Positions 30,843 through 33,309 of a DNA stretch of 33,309 nucleotides are shown here, in pieces. Where the stretch lies: assembly GCA_049509915.1 (NCBI GenBank), contig JBEKZL010000047.1, positions 1 through 33,309 of the forward strand, read 5' to 3'. Made by a program: the position numbers and the translations under genes. The notes under the pieces were generated by a model that was not told the DNA's origin, made no database searches, and was given only the letters and a program-made list of their open reading frames with translations. This DNA is from JBEKYD01 sp049509915. Its GTDB lineage: Bacteria > Acidobacteriota > Terriglobia > Bryobacterales > Bryobacteraceae. Each line of letters opens with the position of its first letter. Position 1 is the stretch's first letter.

Positions 30843-32322
30843 ATGAGAACCTACACGCGCTCGATCCGCAACTTATGTACCTTACTTATCCTGATCGCTG
30901 GCGTGGCAGCGCAAGCCTTCGCACAGGGCCGGGGGGGCGCCCCAGCCGCGACTAACGACTTCTATCGTTTCAATTACGACACCGAAGAGATGCAGCCGAT
31001 CCAGTACCCCGCCGAACCGGTTACCACCCAACATGAGATCGCACTGCACGGAGAGACCATCCAGTACACGGCCCGCGCGGGATTCCTGCCCATCCACCAG
31101 GCCACCAGTGGTCTGACCGAGGGGCATTTGTTCTACATCTATTATTCCAGGAACGGAGTCACCGATAAGTCCAAACGGCCGGTCTGGTTCCTGTTCAACG
31201 GCGGACCGGGCGCGGCCACGGTCTGGCTGCACATGGGCGCTTTTGGCCCCAAGATGGTGAAGATGAACCCGAACGGCCTGGCAACGCCGCCGCCGTACAC
31301 TTATGTCGATAACCCTAACTGCCTGCTCGATACCGGCGATCTGGTCTTCATCGACGCCATGGGCACCGGCTTCAGCCGCCCGGAGCAGCCAAAATATGGC
31401 CCCGACTTTGGCGGCGTGGAGAACGATCTGGCCGCGTTCGGCGAGTTTATCCGCAGCTTCCTGAACGAATATAATCTCTGGGGATCGCCTCTGTTTGTCG
31501 GCGGCGAGAGCTACGGCACGACGCGCGCGGCGGGCCTGGCCGGCTATCTTACCGACCACGACATCCCCATTAACGGTGTGATGCTGCTGTCGGCGGTAAT
31601 CGATTCCAATGCCAGCGCCGGCGAACAACGCCAATTGCAAACCCTGCCCACCGAGATCATGACCGCGCATTTTCACAAAAAGGTGGCGCCCGATCTTCAA
31701 AAGCTGAGCGTGGAACAGATGGCCAAACAGGCGCGCGAATTTGCCTCCGGCGAATACCTGGAATATCTCTTCGATGGCGCGCGCGCGACAGAAGCGCAGC
31801 GCGAGAAAGCGCTCACCGACTTTGCGCGCTACACGGGACTCTCCAGGACTTACATCGACGGCCTCGACCTGCGTGTCCCGCTGGGGCCGTTCAGCACCGA
31901 ACTGCTGCGCGATCAACACCTGATGACGTCGCGCCTCGATTCGCGTTTCGCCGGCTACCAACTGGATGCGGGATCGACCAATACCAGTTTCGATTACAGC
32001 AACGCCAATATCGAAGATTGTTTCTTGACCGCCTTCGAAGCCTACGTCCGCAACGATCTGAACTATAAGAACGACAACCTCTACTACGTTGCCGGGAACG
32101 CGCCGCCGTGGTCCGGCGAATACAATACCGTGGTCAATCTCGAAGACGGTTTCGCCAAGAATCCGCACATGCATCTTTTCGTGGGCATGGGATATTACGA
32201 TTTCGCCTGCCCTATCCCTGGGCTACTACGAATCGGGTCACATGGTCTATATCGACCAGCCCTCGGCGGCTAAGTACCACGCCGACCTGGTGAAGTTCGT
32301 GCAGGCGTCATTGCCAAAATGA
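30843..32322 (+). pseudogene. S10 serine carboxypeptidase with a C-terminal frameshifting deletion
   Basis: An exported S10 carboxypeptidase paralog. The signal is LLILIAGVAAQAFAQG. The oxyanion motif FLFNGGPGAATVWLHMG, the nucleophile GGESYGTTRAAGLAGY (Ser223) and the Asp (Asp453, GYYDFACP) are intact. After DFACPIP the frame runs into unrelated residues and stops at 32273. The true C-terminus, with the catalytic His (LGYYESGHMVYIDQPSAAKY then HADLVKFVQASLPK), continues in the +1 frame to 32322. Against the paralog, Asp to His spans 105 bases there and 40 here, so about 65 bases are missing. AAGGAG precedes the ATG. The encoded protein should be inactive unless the deletion is an assembly error. 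Confidence 0.85.
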
Positions 32323-32340
32323 CGCTCGTGGCGCGGGGGG

Positions 32341-32428
32341 GTGGGACAGACCATCGCTTTCGTGGTCTGTCAGCCCCTCGCCGAGGTTAACAGCCTGACA
32401 GACGACGAGAAACGATCGTCTGTCCCAC
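32341..32428. repeat. REPIN-like element: two inverted hairpins forming one long palindrome
   Basis: The outer arms match over about 33 bases: GTGGGACAGAC at 32341-32351 and GTCTGTCCCAC at 32418-32428. Each arm is itself a hairpin: GACAGACCA/TGGTCTGTC (32345-32371) on the left and GACAGACGA/TCGTCTGTC (32397-32424) on the right. The arms differ at positions that preserve pairing. It sits directly after the S10 genes and before the alcohol dehydrogenase end, and may also terminate transcription from both sides. Confidence 0.75.
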
Positions 32429-32454
32429 CTGCCGGGTCAGGACCGGCGTCTAGC

Positions 32455-33309
32455 TCAGAGCGCCGCCGCCAGAATCTCCTGTATTTCGCCGTCGCTCAAA
32501 ACCGTGGGGTTCGATTTCATACTGTTCGCCTTGGCCGCCTGCGCGGCTACCGTGGGGAAATCCTCGGCGCGGACGCCGTAGCTTCCGAGCGGCCGGATTT
32601 CCAACCGCCGGGCCAGGCCGGCCAGCCAACCCGCGGCATCTTCCGCCTCCGCCTGGGGATTACCCGTGAGCAGGCGTGCGATTTCGGCGTACCGGCCGAG
32701 CGCCGGGCTGGTCGGATGGCGCTCCCGCAGCGCCCGCACATTCGCCGCCGTCGCGTGCGGCAGCAGCGCTGCGCACACCGCCCCGTGGGGCGCGTCGAAC
32801 ATTCCGCCCAGCGGCGCGGCCAATCCGTGTACCGCGCCCAACCCCGAGTTGGCGAGAGACAGGCCGCCCAGCAGGCTGGCCCAGGACATGGCCGCCCGCG
32901 CCTGGGTGTCGGCGCCGTTCCGCCACGCCCTCTCCAGCGCCGTGCGCGCGCTCTTCAGCCCTTCGACGCAAAAAAGATCGGCCATCGGGTTGGCCCGCAC
33001 CGAAACGTACGGCTCGATTAACTGCGTGATTGCGTCCAGGCCGCTCGCCGCCGTCGCCGCGCGGGGCAGGGAATAGGTCAGACCCGAATCGACCACCGCC
33101 AGCCGCGGCAACATTCCGGCCGAGCGCAGGCTGGCTTTCACGCGCCGCTCCGGCGAGGCCAGCACCGCGTTCCGCGTCACCTCCGAGCCGGTCCCGGCCG
33201 TAGTCGGGATGGCGATACAAGGCGCTGAAGGGTTGGTCAGTGGCCGTCCCTTGCCGATCACTTCCAGGTAATCCAGCGGGTCGCCAGGATTGGCCAGCAG
33301 CGCCGCCAC
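32455..33309 (-). CDS. Iron-containing alcohol dehydrogenase, C-terminal part (cut by window edge)
   Basis: The 284 visible residues cover most of a group III (iron-dependent) alcohol dehydrogenase; the first roughly 90 residues lie beyond the right edge. The nucleotide-site segment IAIPTTAGTGSEVTRNAVLA is followed by the metal region SGLDAITQLIEPYVSVRANP and then GAVHGLAAPLGGMFDAPHGA, which carries His ligands typical of the family. The C-terminal helical domain is complete and ends SDGEIQEILAAAL. The substrate is unknown; the branch includes alcohol, lactaldehyde, 1,3-propanediol and maleylacetate reductases. It is convergent with the S10 pair across the REPIN-like element. Confidence 0.92.
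   Translation of the reverse strand: MAALLANPGDPLDYLEVIGKGRPLTNPSAPCIAIPTTAGTGSEVTRNAVLASPERRVKASLRSAGMLPRLAVVDSGLTYSLPRAATAASGLDAITQLIEPYVSVRANPMADLFCVEGLKSARTALERAWRNGADTQARAAMSWASLLGGLSLANSGLGAVHGLAAPLGGMFDAPHGAVCAALLPHATAANVRALRERHPTSPALGRYAEIARLLTGNPQAEAEDAAGWLAGLARRLEIRPLGSYGVRAEDFPTVAAQAAKANSMKSNPTVLSDGEIQEILAAAL

Noticed and set aside
30882..32174. Open frame of about 430 codons antisense to the second S10 gene
   Set aside because: The sense strand carries a clear S10 protein; the antisense translation is low-complexity and has no family signature.
1..33309. CRISPR array, tRNA, rRNA or prophage
   Set aside because: No regularly spaced repeats, no tRNA cloverleaf or rRNA sequence, and no phage structural or integrase genes were seen.

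Overview
The window comes from a GC-rich bacterium with long, well-spaced operons. The gene mix points to the Acidobacteriota, probably the Solibacter/Bryobacter branch: Tat-exported sugar-isomerase-like TIM barrels, S10 serine carboxypeptidase paralogs, a propeller-type hybrid kinase, a two-gene EgtB/EgtD pathway, IS256 and IS630-type remnants, and REP-like hairpins. This placement is inferred from gene content and family resemblance; no search was run.

Layout. (1) 1-4.1 kb is a decaying accessory stretch. It holds the end of an IS256-family element sitting in a frameshifted secreted-protein gene, a membrane-protein gene with an in-frame stop, an alpha/beta hydrolase, a stand-alone IS630-type DNA-binding domain, and two small conserved-looking proteins. 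(2) 4.1-7.3 kb is a minus-strand operon rlpA - sigma-54 activator - GT4 glycosyltransferase, divergent from a PilZ protein. (3) 7.3-11.4 kb has a structured leader followed by a very well conserved UDP-sulfoquinovose synthase (sqdB), then apaG and two exported TIM-barrel proteins. (4) 11.6-13.8 kb has a secreted beta-solenoid-like protein and a ParDE-type toxin-antitoxin operon whose promoter is embedded in two palindromes. (5) 13.8-22 kb is a redox and low-molecular-weight-thiol region. A cyclic-nucleotide-binding FAD oxidoreductase without redox cysteines is divergent from a run of seven plus-strand genes: UBP zinc finger, dithiol FAD reductase, egtB, egtD, and an OpuC-type ABC importer (ATPase, permease, binding protein). 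(6) 22.1-28.9 kb holds, on the minus strand, a propeller hybrid kinase, a chemoreceptor with a c-type heme motif, and a YprB-like exonuclease. (7) 29.2-33.3 kb holds two tandem S10 carboxypeptidase paralogs (one without catalytic Ser and His, one broken near its C-terminus), a REPIN-like double hairpin, and an iron-dependent alcohol dehydrogenase cut by the window edge.

The most interesting unit is 16.1-22.0 kb. It appears to combine ergothioneine synthesis (EgtD methylates histidine, EgtB adds the sulfur), a betaine-type importer resembling the described ergothioneine transporter EgtUV, and a disulfide-reductase-family flavoenzyme that could recycle oxidised ergothioneine. The enzyme assignments for egtB and egtD are strong. 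The importer substrate and the reductase role are inferences from gene order and chemistry.

No tRNA, rRNA or CRISPR array was recognised.
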